In this document: positions 51,305-62,029 of the stretch, one piece after another
How positions within the stretch are numbered: the stretch's first letter is position 1
How the letters are laid out: each line of letters begins with the position of its first letter
Assembly (NCBI GenBank): GCA_023101885.1
Contig: JALPQD010000016.1
Location: 7,382,684-7,446,683, forward strand
Source of the DNA: Typhlomys cinereus
Taxonomy: Eukaryota; Chordata; Mammalia; Rodentia; Platacanthomyidae
Direction: 5' to 3'
DNA: 64,000 bases
Translations under genes and position numbers: made by a program
Notes under the pieces: generated by a model
The model's database searches: none
The model's input: the letters and a program-made list of their open reading frames with translations, nothing else
Told to the model about the DNA's origin: nothing

Positions 51305-52555
51305 ATACACACGCACATGCGCACAGTTGAATAAATAATAATTAAAAAAACTCAGAAGAACAAGGTAAATCATAGTAGAAGGAAACATTGTATTGGTTAG
51401 ACTTCTGCTACTGTGACAATCTCCCTCTATATGAACTTAAAGGAGGAAAAATTTATTTTGCTTGTTTTCAACCTGTGATTGGCAGGCTCCATTGTTGTGG
51501 CCTGTGGTAAGGCAGAAACATCATAGCAGGGAGCTAGGTTGTGGTGCAGCGAAAGTGCTCGCCTCCAGGCTAGCGGCAGAAAGAAGATATCAGGAGGGAG
51601 GAAATGGCAGAGGACAACACATAGCTTTCAAACGCAGGGAGTTATTTCCTCAAGTTTGACTATTAAGTCATGATTTCAACCATCTCTCCGTAGACCACCA
51701 GCTGGGAAGCAGACCTAACTTGTGGGGAACATTTCATAATCAACCAGAGAAATTCATGTTATGACAGGTAACTGACTTCCTTCAAGAGATCATGGCATTA
51801 ATACAAACAAAAGTTGGGATTAGAAATAGGATGAACTTTACAAGGCCAAGTGAACTGAATCTTGCCTAGTTCTTCTCCCCTGCCTCCCCAGTGCTGAGAT
51901 TTGAACCCAGCACCTTCTTCATGCTAGGTAATGCTCTCTACACTGAGCTACACTTCCAACAACTTCTACTTAGGAAAAATGTTATTATATGTATCAGGGA
52001 TTATGAAAGACATTTGAATGTTGTTTAGACATTAGAGAATAATTCATTTTTCTTAGGGAGTAGTGGTAATAGTTATGTAGCTAAGGACTTTATTTTAAAG
52101 CATTCCATGCTTAGTATTTAGTGTTGGAATTCAAATGTCATGATATCTACATATTTCAAAAGGTTGGGGAAGACATAGGTAAGAGATAAGACACAACGTT
52201 GTCTCAAAATCTAGCTGACATATTACATGCCGGAGGTTTTCTCTATCCTAATCCAAAGCTGAGAGCTGAAAGCGCCGGGTTCGTTGTCCCGAGTTACAGC
52301 ATGAGCCAAATACACACTCATCTATTTCTGCAGACACACACTTGTACATTTTTGCAGACGGTGTTGTGAGAGACACTCCGGGGCTACACACCCAACTGAC
52401 AGGCATCAAGACTCCAGGTTCCAGAAGGCCTCCCAAGGGAGGCTTGTCTGCATCACAGCCCCACGGCACCGCCCACAGGCCGACGGGGATCTACACCTTA
52501 ATACTCGGCCTCCTCGCTTCGCCTTATTCCAAGATGGAAGGTTTGTGGCTTCATG
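49701..52555. other. Intergenic stretch between DRC7 and KATNB1
   Basis: It holds a B1 (about 50020-50110), an old tRNA-type SINE (about 50670-50840), the GC-rich SINE (51043-51350), an interspersed rodent repeat (about 51388-51780) and an ID element (about 51884-51955). I see no coding exon. Confidence 0.6.
51043..51350 (+). mobile_element. GC-rich subfamily SINE, near complete
   Basis: It starts ggggctggagaggtggctca, with GC-rich body blocks (ccaggcggaagcgggggcgg), ggttctacacat, about 54 bases of (AC)n and an A-rich end. It is the best full-length example of this subfamily here. Confidence 0.88.
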
Positions 52556-52559
52556 CTGT

Positions 52560-53480
52560 TCCCCAAGTCCCCTTCCCATTGGTGATCTGGGAATCAGTTG
52601 TCCATAATGAGAACTCTGATTGGTTTACTAAGACGGTAGCTAAAGCAATTGGTGCGGTTGCCGTTTGGCGAGGGGCTCACGGATTTTTTTTTTTTTTCAA
52701 ACATAAAGTAGGTTCCGGGAAGGAAAAGGGGGAAAGGAGCGGAAAGGGAAAACTAGAGGCGGAAGCGGGACCAAGAAGAGAGCAGCCCTCATTGGTTCTT
52801 TGGCGAGCAGGGCGGTCCGGGAACGCTCCTTCCTCGTGATTAGTCCCAGGCAGGAAAAGGAGGCGGGTAGCCGGCCAAAGCGGCAGGAGCGTTTGCTTCC
52901 ATTGGTCGACCCTGGAGGGAGCCGGAGCATCTGTGGCGACTGATTGGTGCAGGAGGTGAGGTGGGCGGGGCTCTAGGCCGGAGGTTTTGTTGTGAGGGTC
53001 GGTTGTCAAGCAGCGACCAATCAGGGCAAGGGATGGAGGCAAGTGGGGGTCTCTCCCGGAGCAGAGCCTTGGCCTTCCGAGCTACAGCTGCAGGTAGAGC
53101 TCGGCTAGCGGGCCTGGAGGCGCGGGAAGATGGACCCCGGTGTGGGCCGAGCCTGGAGAGGGGGGACCGGACGGCCAGGAGAGGGTTCCGGGCGCGGGCG
53201 GGCTGGAGCCAGAGGGGCGGAAGGGTCGGGGGAGGCTGAGGGGCCAGCCCCACATTTGGGAAGAGTAAGAGGGGCCGGCGTGGGAAAGCTAGGGAGGCCG
53301 GAAGCCGATCTGGAGGTGAGCAGGAAGATAGTGCTGAGCCGCGCGGGGAGAAGCAGGGGAGTGAATGAATGGGGGTGGCGACAGCAGCGGGGGGAAAGGG
53401 ATCCCGCGAGGCGGGGGGAAAAACTTGGAAGCTGACGTGAGTTTGAATGAGAGCACAGGCAGCGGGGAGAACGGCCGCTC
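52560..53480 (+). promoter_or_regulatory. KATNB1: KATNB1 CpG-island promoter with CCAAT boxes
   Basis: GC-rich, CpG-rich, repeat-free sequence. ATTGG occurs at 52578, 52619, 52648, 52791, 52901 and 52943, and CCAAT at 53017. A GC box (gggcggggc) lies at 52963-52971. There is no obvious TATA box. The layout is typical of a housekeeping promoter driven by NF-Y and Sp1. It precedes the KATNB1 start by 1.3 kb, with a likely first exon near 53.0-53.1 kb. Confidence 0.75.
53000..53093 (+). other. KATNB1: Probable non-coding first exon of KATNB1
   Basis: A donor-like ctgcag/gtagag lies at 53094, inside the CpG island just after the last CCAAT box. The start is not defined by the sequence. The assignment rests on position and on the need for an exon upstream of the acceptor at 54044. 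Confidence 0.4.
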
Positions 53481-54044
53481 AGGCAGGGTTCCCGGGCAAG
53501 AGGGCCGTGGCTCTGAAAGGCTCCATATTATGGCCTTTCAGATTTAAGGAGTCACACCCAGTCTGGAGACCTAATTTCAAGAGCAGTCCTTGGGAATTGC
53601 AGGGGCGGTGTGGTTTCTTTGCCAGACGCTGGGGAAGAAGTATAGACCCTCTAAGCACACACCCTAGGACGTTAAAAGTGTGTGTGGTGGATGTTCATGG
53701 GCCCTAGGTATAGCCTTAGAATAACGTCCTATCCGACACATCAGGTGCAAACAGCGGTTCTCAGAAATCTATGTAAACTGCAGACACGTAGTCCTCTCCA
53801 CCCTGCTGCGGCGGAGGCACTTGAGGCATTGTGGAATTCAACTGCTTCCCATGATCTGTACCCCTAGAAAGACCTTTATCCCTGTGGTCTAAGTTCTACT
53901 TGAGGTTCCCATCTGCAGATTCTCAAACGCAGTCAGAACTGCAGCTTCAGGTTCTGGGGACTTTGATCTGTTCCTATCAATTAGTCTTGGGTGACTTAAG
54001 GACCAAAGTGCTCCCTAACATGCTCACTTCTGCTTGTGTTCCAG

Positions 54045-54344
54045 CCTGGTGTTGAACTGAGATGGCTCAAGCCTGAGGTTCCATGGTCGGGACCCCTCCT
54101 CCATGCACACAGGTTGCTGCTGTGGTATTGGGTGATCTAACCTACCAGGCAGTTCAGGCCAGGAGAGGAGGACTTCCCCTCCGCCTGGATGTGTGTGGGA
54201 CCCCTGCCAACTTGATTGGAGGATCTGGGGGGGATCCACCCCCACCCCACAAAGAAAGCACAGTTCATTTTGTGGGTGGGATCTCAGGTGCCAGCCCCTG
54301 AAGCATGGCCACCCCTGTAGTCACCAAGACGGCCTGGAAGTTGC
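54045..54344 (+). CDS. KATNB1: KATNB1 exon with start codon
   Basis: A likely acceptor, cttgtgttccag, ends at 54044. About 260 untranslated bases follow, then ATG at 54305 with a strong context (A at -3, G at +4), and donor gtgagt at 54345. The coding part is [13 protein letters not shown] plus one base of a Gln codon, identical by eye to the human start. The untranslated part holds two upstream ORFs, one ending at 54301. Confidence 0.88.
54083..54301 (+). other. Upstream ORF in the KATNB1 leader
   Basis: ATG at 54083 opens 72 codons ending in TGA at 54299-54301, three bases before the KATNB1 ATG. A shorter uORF (ATG at 54061, four codons) precedes it. It is inside the mature leader only if the exon begins at 54045; an alternative acceptor at 54287 would remove it. 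The peptide resembles nothing I recognise. Confidence 0.5.
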
Positions 54345-57300
54345 GTGAGTATTTCTGTTTTTTTTTCTTTAGAACACTGTTGCTTTGTTAGCTTTGAGTT
54401 GCTGGATGTCCTGAACCTGCAAATTTGTCGCCTATCCTTGTCACAAGGGGAGACTTCCTAGGCTTTGTTGTAAGGTAAATTAAGATGTAAGGTACCTTGG
54501 GGAGGTGACTTAATGTATCCAAATCTGTATAAGGAAATAATTGCACCTGCATTTATTTATAGTTGCTATGAGCAATTGTGGAGATCGTGGCTGTAGTGAG
54601 GCACTTTGCAGAGGATTTCCAATTAGGTTTATGGGTGGCAAAGTTTTTCTAGGGATTTCAAATATGTTACAAATCAGACTTCCTCAGTCAGGTGAAAGCA
54701 TCTTGGGTAAGGGGCAGAGAAGCCTGGAGGGGCTGAGGGATTGGATTGATCTCTGGAATGTAATTGAGCATGAATTCCCTCACTCTCACCCCTGCACTAG
54801 TGAGAGGTTCTAAATTTTTTGATTTAAACTGCTTTACAGGACTGGAGAGATGGCTCAGGGTAAGTTAAGACTCTGCCTCACAAGCAGAATGTCCTGAGTT
54901 CGGATCCCAGGTCCCACATAAAAATGCTAGGCAGAAACAGTGGCCACTGGTGGGTGGAGCCTTGGAAATCCCAGAGTGAAGCAAAAAGGAGATAGAAGCG
55001 ATCCAGGATGATTCCCAAAGTCACCCTTGGTTCTCCATGGGGACACATAGTACCCTCTGATACACATACAAACACACACAAATAAAATAAATGAAAAATA
55101 ATTAAAAATCCTTTATATTCTTAAATATTATAAAGCACGCCGAAGTGCTTTTGTTTGTGACTATTACCCCTTTCCAAATGCACCATGTTGCGAATGATAA
55201 ATATATATTCAAAGCTGACAGAAGTGATGATGTCATCATATGGCGTGAGCCTCTTGGGAGACTGCTGGATGCTATGAACAAATGGGACCCAAAGCTAATA
55301 CTGTTTTAGAATCAGGGAAAAGGGTTCAATCCTTTGGATCCTTTAAAAAGTTCTTGAGGATCCCAAAGGCCCTAGATGGTGTTTGGAGGACTGATCCACT
55401 CCTGTGCAGGTCCTGCCCAGCTATAACTAGTTGGCATAGGTTTATTTTGTTCTACCTGATCTTGCTGTCATGGAAAGTGTACCCATCCTTGTTTCCAGGG
55501 GTCTTGGTAAGGCTCCATTTTTTTAGCCATGAGACTCTGGACAAAAAAAAAAAAAAAACTTTTCTGTAATCTCAATTCTTGTTTGTAAAGTGAGAGATTG
55601 TGACCATTTTCAAGTTGTTTTCCAGGGCTCTAAAGTTCTGGGAGAAACTGATTTTAGCCCCTAAGGAAAATATGCTTTGGACAAAATGGCTTTGTAATTA
55701 CTGAGATTTTGTATCTAGTTCTTCAACTTACCTCAGGTCTTACCTGAGGATAGAACCAGGCATTGGGGAGCTAGTCCAGTGAGGGACAAAATAGCCAAGG
55801 TCACTGTACTGTGGGTGCTCAGTTTGGGGAATGCAGCAGACAAGACTTAGATACTACATGCATGTGTTTCCAATCCTGCTCCAAAGTAGTGTGTGAGCTT
55901 TGAACAGTTAGCTAAGTGATGAGGATTGAGGCTAAGGTTGAGGCCAAAACGGCTACCCGCATAGCAAGTGTCAAGTCCCCGAGGCAGGAAAGTTTGTGTA
56001 CTAGGATTTTGGGGAGGTCATGGAGCTGCAACATAGCAGCAGCGGCGTGTGACATCAATGAAGCTAGTGGGTTCTACAGGCTCATGGATCCACACAAGAC
56101 CTTAACCTTTTGGAAGCTCTGGGTTTTATCTTGGAAAACCTTTGTTATCACAGTCTCCAAAGCCATTAAGGTATTTAAGCAGCAGGTGTGTTGGAAATCC
56201 GTGAGTTTCATGTTCAGGCGGTTCCCATGGGTATAAGGCTGAGAAGTCCAAGGAGCCACATGAACTGAGAGGGCAGGAACGTGCTTGAGCCTCATGGTCT
56301 CATCCAGAGTTCTGTTCTTTGCATCTTGCTGCTAGGATGCAAGTCTTTAGCACTCTTGGACAGAAGGGGGCAATCCCCAACTTTGGCTAAGAGGTGGGGT
56401 CCAGCTCTACCTCCAGGATTTGGGAAGTTTCCTCAGGCTTTTGCCAAGAGGCAGAGCTGTCACCTGGCTGCCAGGAGGCATTCTCAAGATTTTGATGTGT
56501 TTGTATGAAAATCCGGCACCCTGGTGTGGAGCATTGCATCTTGGTGTTATTCAGGCTCAGCCAGAGGGCAAGCCTTCTGCTAGGCCTGTGCCCTTTTTGT
56601 TAGGGCCTCTGTTGTAGGTCCCCATCTCCATAGGCTCTCTTCAGCCTCTATTAGAAAGGACTCATCTCTTCTCACTCACTGCCTGTGACTCTTCCAGCTC
56701 CAGATGGAAACTCTCATTCCCCCCCCCCAGTGCCAGGCCTAGAACAGACACCCTAGATAGGCTTCTGTAACACCGAATGGTATCTCGGCAAATTGTCCTA
56801 ATGACTCTGTGAGGTGGGGCCTAGCCAGGTCTTTCCCATGTTCCCTGGGAGGATGGGAGCCAGGGCAGACCGGCAGATCCCACCATGGGTCCAAAAGTGG
56901 CTGCAGGGAAGGACACTGGGCTTGAAACATGATAGCAGGCGCGTGGGGGACAGCTGGGCAGAAGCTCTTGGATGGACACGTGGTTTCCAGTGCGCCTGCT
57001 GGTAATTGTCTCTGGTGGGATTGACTGCTGCCTGTGCCAACTGTGCCTTGCTGACCCCTGTGAGGAGGTTGAACCAGGACTGGAGCCTCGGGTACCTTTG
57101 GGTCAGGGATTCCCCTCCTCCCCCCAGCACCCATTTTTCCCCTATTCCTCTTTGGGGGTCTGCATCCCACCCAAAAGAGCCACTGAAGCAAGCTGAAGTC
57201 AAGGAGGGCCCCCTTCTCTGTGTCACCTAAGTCGTTGTCCAGCTATACCATGGGGGTTTCCTCGCCTCTGTTGGAGACTTGTCATTTGCCAGGAAGAACT

Positions 57301-60300
57301 GGCTTGGACACCCATGCTACCTCTTGATTTCTTGGCAAACTTTTTTTCCTTTCTAGAGCTCATTTGGTCCCCAAAGGGATTCCACATTGTATGTAGGTCA
57401 GGGATGCTGACCACTTTTCACAGGTCTTCTCTCCTGCTTTGTGTGGTCAGCCTCACTGTACCCTCCTGGGGCCCCAGCACTGCTCTGCCCTGACGACCAT
57501 TCTTTAGTCTCCTGTAGCGGCCACTTGCCTGTGTCATCCAGCCCTCCTCAACCCCAGGAGACTGGTTCTAGGGTCATCCCATTCTGTAAATAAGGACCCA
57601 ACCCCAGAGTGGATGAGTGACTTGCCCAAGGCCACAGCTAGCAGAGCTTAGGCTAGCGCCTGATTTGTGGTTCTGAATCCAGGAATGGCAACAGGTCCCT
57701 AGATAGAACTCAGTCATTCGTAAAGTGTCCCAAGCAGGTTTCACATATGCCCCTAGCACCTGGGAGCAGCTCAGGTGCTTTGGAGGTACATGGGTCATTA
57801 TTGTGTTGTGTTTTATAGAGTAAAATCATGAATATGTCAGCGGATATTATCACTTAAAGCAAATACAACTAGGAATTCAATTTTTAAATTGAGTTTAAGC
57901 AGCTAACAATGTCTATGAAAGATCACTTCTGGGATCTCAATGCATAGATGCAGTCTTAACGAACATGTGGTTACCAACATGTTGTGCTTACCAACATGCC
58001 CCCATAGGCTATGAGGAACTCAAGAAAGGGACTAGAGGTGGATGAGTGAAGGGAAATGGCCCTGTTAGTGGGGTGGCCTGAGGAGGGACAACTTGGTACA
58101 CTCACAAGAATAGACAAGTCAGAGGGAACCCTGGAGTCCGTAGAAGCAGACAGGCAGGAGGGTAGGAGGGAGTGGAATAGATTGATGAAGGAATGGGAGG
58201 AAGGGAAGAAGATGGAAGGAAGCAGAGATAAGTACTCGATATGCTTGTAAAACTAGAAATATAAAATAATTTTAAAAATCAAAGTGATGTGCTGTTTACA
58301 TAGCTACAGTTATCCTCCTGATACTTAAGTCATTTCATAATTACTTATAATACCTAATGCTTTGTAAATACTGTGTTATGTTGTTTAGGGAACAGCAACA
58401 GGAAAAGAAGTCTTCATGTGCAGACAAGCATAGGAGCTTGTTTCGTTTTGTGACAGAGTCTTGTGTATTAGCCCCAGCTGGCCTTGAACGCATGATCCTC
58501 CTGCCTCCATCTCTTGAGTACTAAGGTTGCAAGGGGGCACTACCACATCCAGTGTGACAGATATACTTTTCCCTGATATTTTTCCCTTTGGCAGTTGGCT
58601 GAATCTGTGAGTCTGGAGGGCAGACCAAGTGTGAGTGTGAGTATTGCAGTTGAATAGAAGAAACAGACCTTGGGAGGTCTTGGGGCAGGACGACTGCAGT
58701 GGAGAAACTGGCTCAGCCTCAGGCCCACGATTCCCCTTATCGCTGATCCTGCAGCTCTCGGGGTTTCCTGGGTTTTGGAATCAGAGCTGGTGCCTAAGCA
58801 GGGCACCTCCTTCGTGTGACTCTATCAAAGAACCCTGACCACTTTTTCTTCTCCTTCCCGTGTAGAGGAGATCGTCGCTCATGCCAGCAATGTGTCCTCA
58901 CTGGTGCTGGGCAAGGCGTCGGGGCGTCTGCTGGCCACGGGCGGGGATGACTGCCGTGTCAACCTGTGGTCCATCAACAAGCCCAACTGCATCATGGTGA
59001 GCTGTGAGCCAGGCCACTGGTAGGGACGGGTAGGGCATGGCCGGGGTGCTTTGTAGTATATCATCCGCGCCACGGATCTGCTCAGTAAAGCCCACAGTAG
59101 CCCAGCACAGCTGGGAAGGTGGCCAGCCCTCAGGAAAGGGGACCTTGTGGGCATGTGACAGATCTCTAGTCTGGAAAGACTCAAGTAAGCCCCCTGCCAT
59201 TTGTGTGTGGGCGCGTGTTTATATTCGTCTTCAGTCTCAGTCGACAGAAAGGATTTAAGGGGCTCAGTTGGAGATGCTTGGGGGCGTAGCTGTTTCAGCA
59301 GTTTTCCTAGTCACACTTGTGTTTGTATTTCTTCAGCCTCAGTCTCCAGAAAGAATTTGACGAGGCTTACTTGTTGATGCTTCAGTGATGTATTTCTTTA
59401 GGCAGTTTTCGCACAGCATATTCGGGACTGCAGACTGCTCTCCAAGGCAGGAAAGCAGAAGGGAAAAAAGCTCAAATAGTAATTTAGCAGTTCCATTGGG
59501 CAGAGACCAGCACATTGCCGTTCTGGGTGCTGAAGTAGAAACAGGAACATGTGCACCTCCTCTTTCTGAAGTCGCTCTCACTGTAACCCAGCTTTAGGAT
59601 GGCAGTGCCATGCAGAGTTTCCTGCGTCAACAGATACTGTTTTACAGCCTTGTTTTTAATGGCTTCCTGGTATCCATCACAGGGATGAGCTGTAAGTGGC
59701 TTCACCACACCCTGTTGTCACCTGGAGGTGGTTCCAGTCTTCTGGCTCTGCTAGGCCACACTGACAAGCGTCCTCATCTGCTCAGACCCTCGAGCAGATC
59801 CAAGGGGGTGCCCTTCTGAAAAGAGGCAAAACAGACTGCCACCCTGCCCTCAGAAGCCACTTTGCGTTCTCACGCACAGCAGGGGAGCCTGCCTGTGCCC
59901 TGCCTGTGCCCTGCGTCCTTGCTGCCATGCGGGCTCGTCATCCTTTGACTCATGGCCAAGGAAACATTAATAAGAGAAAGGTGATGGTTATTAGTGGGAA
60001 CTTAGTTATTTCGGTGATTCTGTGAGATTGGAGGAGAGCTGAGACCTACCTAGATTGCAGCCAGGGTTCTTCAAAGTGTATCTGTCCCGTCTGTAGAATT
60101 CAGGTGTTTTCTTTCCCCATGAAATGAATATAAACAAGTTGAAAAGTAATCAGTAGAGGCTAGGACTATAGATCAGTGGTAGAGTGCTTGCCTAACATGC
60201 AGAGGTGCAGGTTGGGGTCGGGGAAACCAGCATGCCCAGCCAGCTTTGGGAAGCAGGAGGGCATAAGTGGGCCCCAAGGACTAGCCCCCCACTGAGATAC

Positions 60301-60501
60301 TTGTTGCTGAAGCCTTTTCCATGTCTAGGGGAGTAGCGGAGGTTTTCATGCAGTTTACTGGAGCTGGTGCCCTCTCTCCACAGAGTCTGACAGGTCACAC
60401 GTCCCCTGTGGAGAGTGTCCGTCTCAACACTCCTGAGGAGCTCATCGTGGCTGGCTCTCAGTCTGGCTCCATCCGCGTCTGGGACCTGGAAGCTGCCAAA
60501 A
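54305..60501 (+). CDS. KATNB1: Katanin p80 WD40 subunit B1, coding span, 3' partial
   Basis: Coding segments 54305-54344, 58866-58996 and 60384-60501 join in phase into 96 residues plus one base; the human protein is about 655. Residues from about 14 give the first two WD40 blades: [20 protein letters not shown].. with NLWSI, then [13 protein letters not shown].. with [18 protein letters not shown]1 is the non-catalytic p80 partner that targets the katanin p60 ATPase, a microtubule-severing enzyme, to centrosomes and spindle poles, and it is needed for spermatid and neural development. The next exon, expected to begin with LRTLMGHK, is not found before 64000, so the gene continues beyond the window. 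No damage is seen. Confidence 0.96.
54838..55108 (+). mobile_element. B2-superfamily SINE in KATNB1 intron
   Basis: The head is aggactggagagatggctca, with the common body shortened in its middle and an end of acacacaaataaaataaatg. Confidence 0.83.
55109..58865 (+). other. KATNB1 intron without further genes
   Basis: Mostly unique sequence with a MIR-like fragment (about 57570-57690) and a reverse B1 (about 58440-58560). The ORFs of 140-150 residues on the - strand at 56739-57226 overlap each other and match nothing I know. Confidence 0.55.
58866..58996 (+). CDS. KATNB1: KATNB1 coding exon, WD40 blade 1
   Basis: A 131-base exon between cccgtgtag and gtgagc. It encodes (Q)[19 protein letters not shown].. 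to ..NKPNCIM and ends in phase 0. It contains the first WD40-like repeat ([13 protein letters not shown]). Confidence 0.96.
59229..59410. repeat. Diverged tandem duplication, period 102
   Basis: 59229-59306 and 59331-59410 both begin cttcag.ctcagt and end gcagttttc, and share gatgctt in the middle. They lie in the intron between the two WD40 exons of KATNB1. Confidence 0.65.
60384..60501 (+). CDS. KATNB1: KATNB1 coding exon, WD40 blade 2
   Basis: A 118-base exon between tctctccacag and gtaggc. It encodes [20 protein letters not shown].. to ..VWDLEAAK plus one base. The GH and WD dipeptides of a WD40 repeat are both present. Confidence 0.96.
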
Positions 60502-60984
60502 GTAGGCTTCCCCGCTTGCCTTCCTTGCATGTGTGCCTGGGCCCTACTTAAGGAATGAGACGTTGAACCACCTCCAGGAGGCTTGGATACTCGGCTGCTG
60601 GACTGACTGGTCAGCACGGTGCCCGCTTGGCACCATTAGCTCAGCAGCAGCAAACACTACTGTCTCCTGAGTACTGGTACTGAGAGGCATTTAGTCAGTG
60701 TCTGAGGGAATAGCAAATAGAGTAAGAGTGTCCGTGTATGTACATGCGTGCACATGTATTCAGAACGTGGGATGATGTCAAGTGCTGGAGGGGCCTTGTG
60801 GAACAGTGGTAAGTGGGTAATCAGGTGAGGGGAACCAATATGAAATGGGGTGCTTGTGCCCTGACTTGGTGTGAGCCTGTGGTGGCTGGATCTTCTGTTT
60901 GTTTGTGTTTTCTTTGTCCACTTAGCTTTTCATCTCACTGGAAGTAGCATATGATTTGAAAAGTACGTGGGGGGGGGGGAGCAC

Positions 60985-61250
60985 AGAAGATGACTCAGCA
61001 ATTATAAGTGCTTGCTGCATAAGCAAAAGGATCAGAGTTCAGATCCCCAGATCACGTTCAGTGGCTCACCTGTAATTCTGGCTCAGAAGGCAAGTCTGAG
61101 AATCCCCAGATGAGCTGACTAGCCAGACTACCTCTATTGACAAGCTCTGGGTTTAATTAGAGAACCAACCTCAGAAGAATAAGGTGGAAGTGTGATTGAA
61201 GATGACTCACAGTGTCAACCTTGGACCTCTACATGCATATGCACACATGT
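60985..61250 (+). repeat. B4-like SINE
   Basis: gaagatgactcagcaattat, ggatcagagttcagatcccc and tggacctctacatgcatatg follow the order of a rodent B4-type element with a short CA-rich tail. Confidence 0.55.
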
Positions 61251-61741
61251 GTTTTCACATCCCCACACACTTATGTGTCCCCATACATGCGAGCATGTAT
61301 AAACACACCCATACACATAGACATGAAAATGGAGGAAAAAAGTCCAATGCAGGTCATTCAGGTATGGCTCCCAGTAGAGAGAGGACTCTGCCTGTGCCCT
61401 GCTCCTCCCTGGCTTTAACACCTGACTTCTTAGCCTCGCCTCCCTAAACATGAAACACTATTAAAAAAAAATTTTAAAAAAAATAGTTGGCCTCAGATGG
61501 TAGTACACACCCATAATCCCAGCATTTGGAAAGCCAAGGCAAGAGAATCATTGCAAGGTTAATGCAGCCTGTGCTACTGTGTGACTGCCTCAAAAATAAA
61601 ACCCTCCTTGTGTAGGCTCTCTGCTCCTGTCCTTCCAGCATCACACGTACAAGGACTCCTGAGGGTTACTCAGGACTGTTTCTGTGTGTAACTTGGATTA
61701 CCTGGAATGAATGAACAACCGTTCCTTTTTATCCACATTTT

Positions 61742-62026
61742 TTAAAACTTATTTTTGCATGCGTACGTACATGAGTGCGTGCGTGCACGTGTGTCTTAGA
61801 GGGCACTGTGTGTCCTTGTGGTGGACCAAGGTTGACTTCAGGATATCATCCTGGATTGCTTCTACCTCCTTTTTGCTTTCCTCTGGGATTTTCTAGACTC
61901 TGCCCACTAGGGTCCGAAGTGCAGGCTGCCACTATTTTCTGCCTGTTTTTATGTGGGACCTGGGAGCTGAACTCAGGCCCTTCTGCTTATGAGGCAGTCT
62001 TAACCCCTGGGCTATCTCTCCAGCCC
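61742..62026 (-). mobile_element. B2-superfamily SINE, reverse, in KATNB1 intron
   Basis: Its head lies at 62026 (gggctggagagatagcccag on the - strand) and the CA/CG-rich tail near 61760-61795. The common body is clear. Confidence 0.83.
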
Positions 62027-62029
62027 TTT

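Noticed and set aside
56739..57226. Two overlapping - strand ORFs of 142-150 residues in a KATNB1 intron
   Set aside because: They are in different frames over the same DNA with no family resemblance, splice context or codon-level signal.
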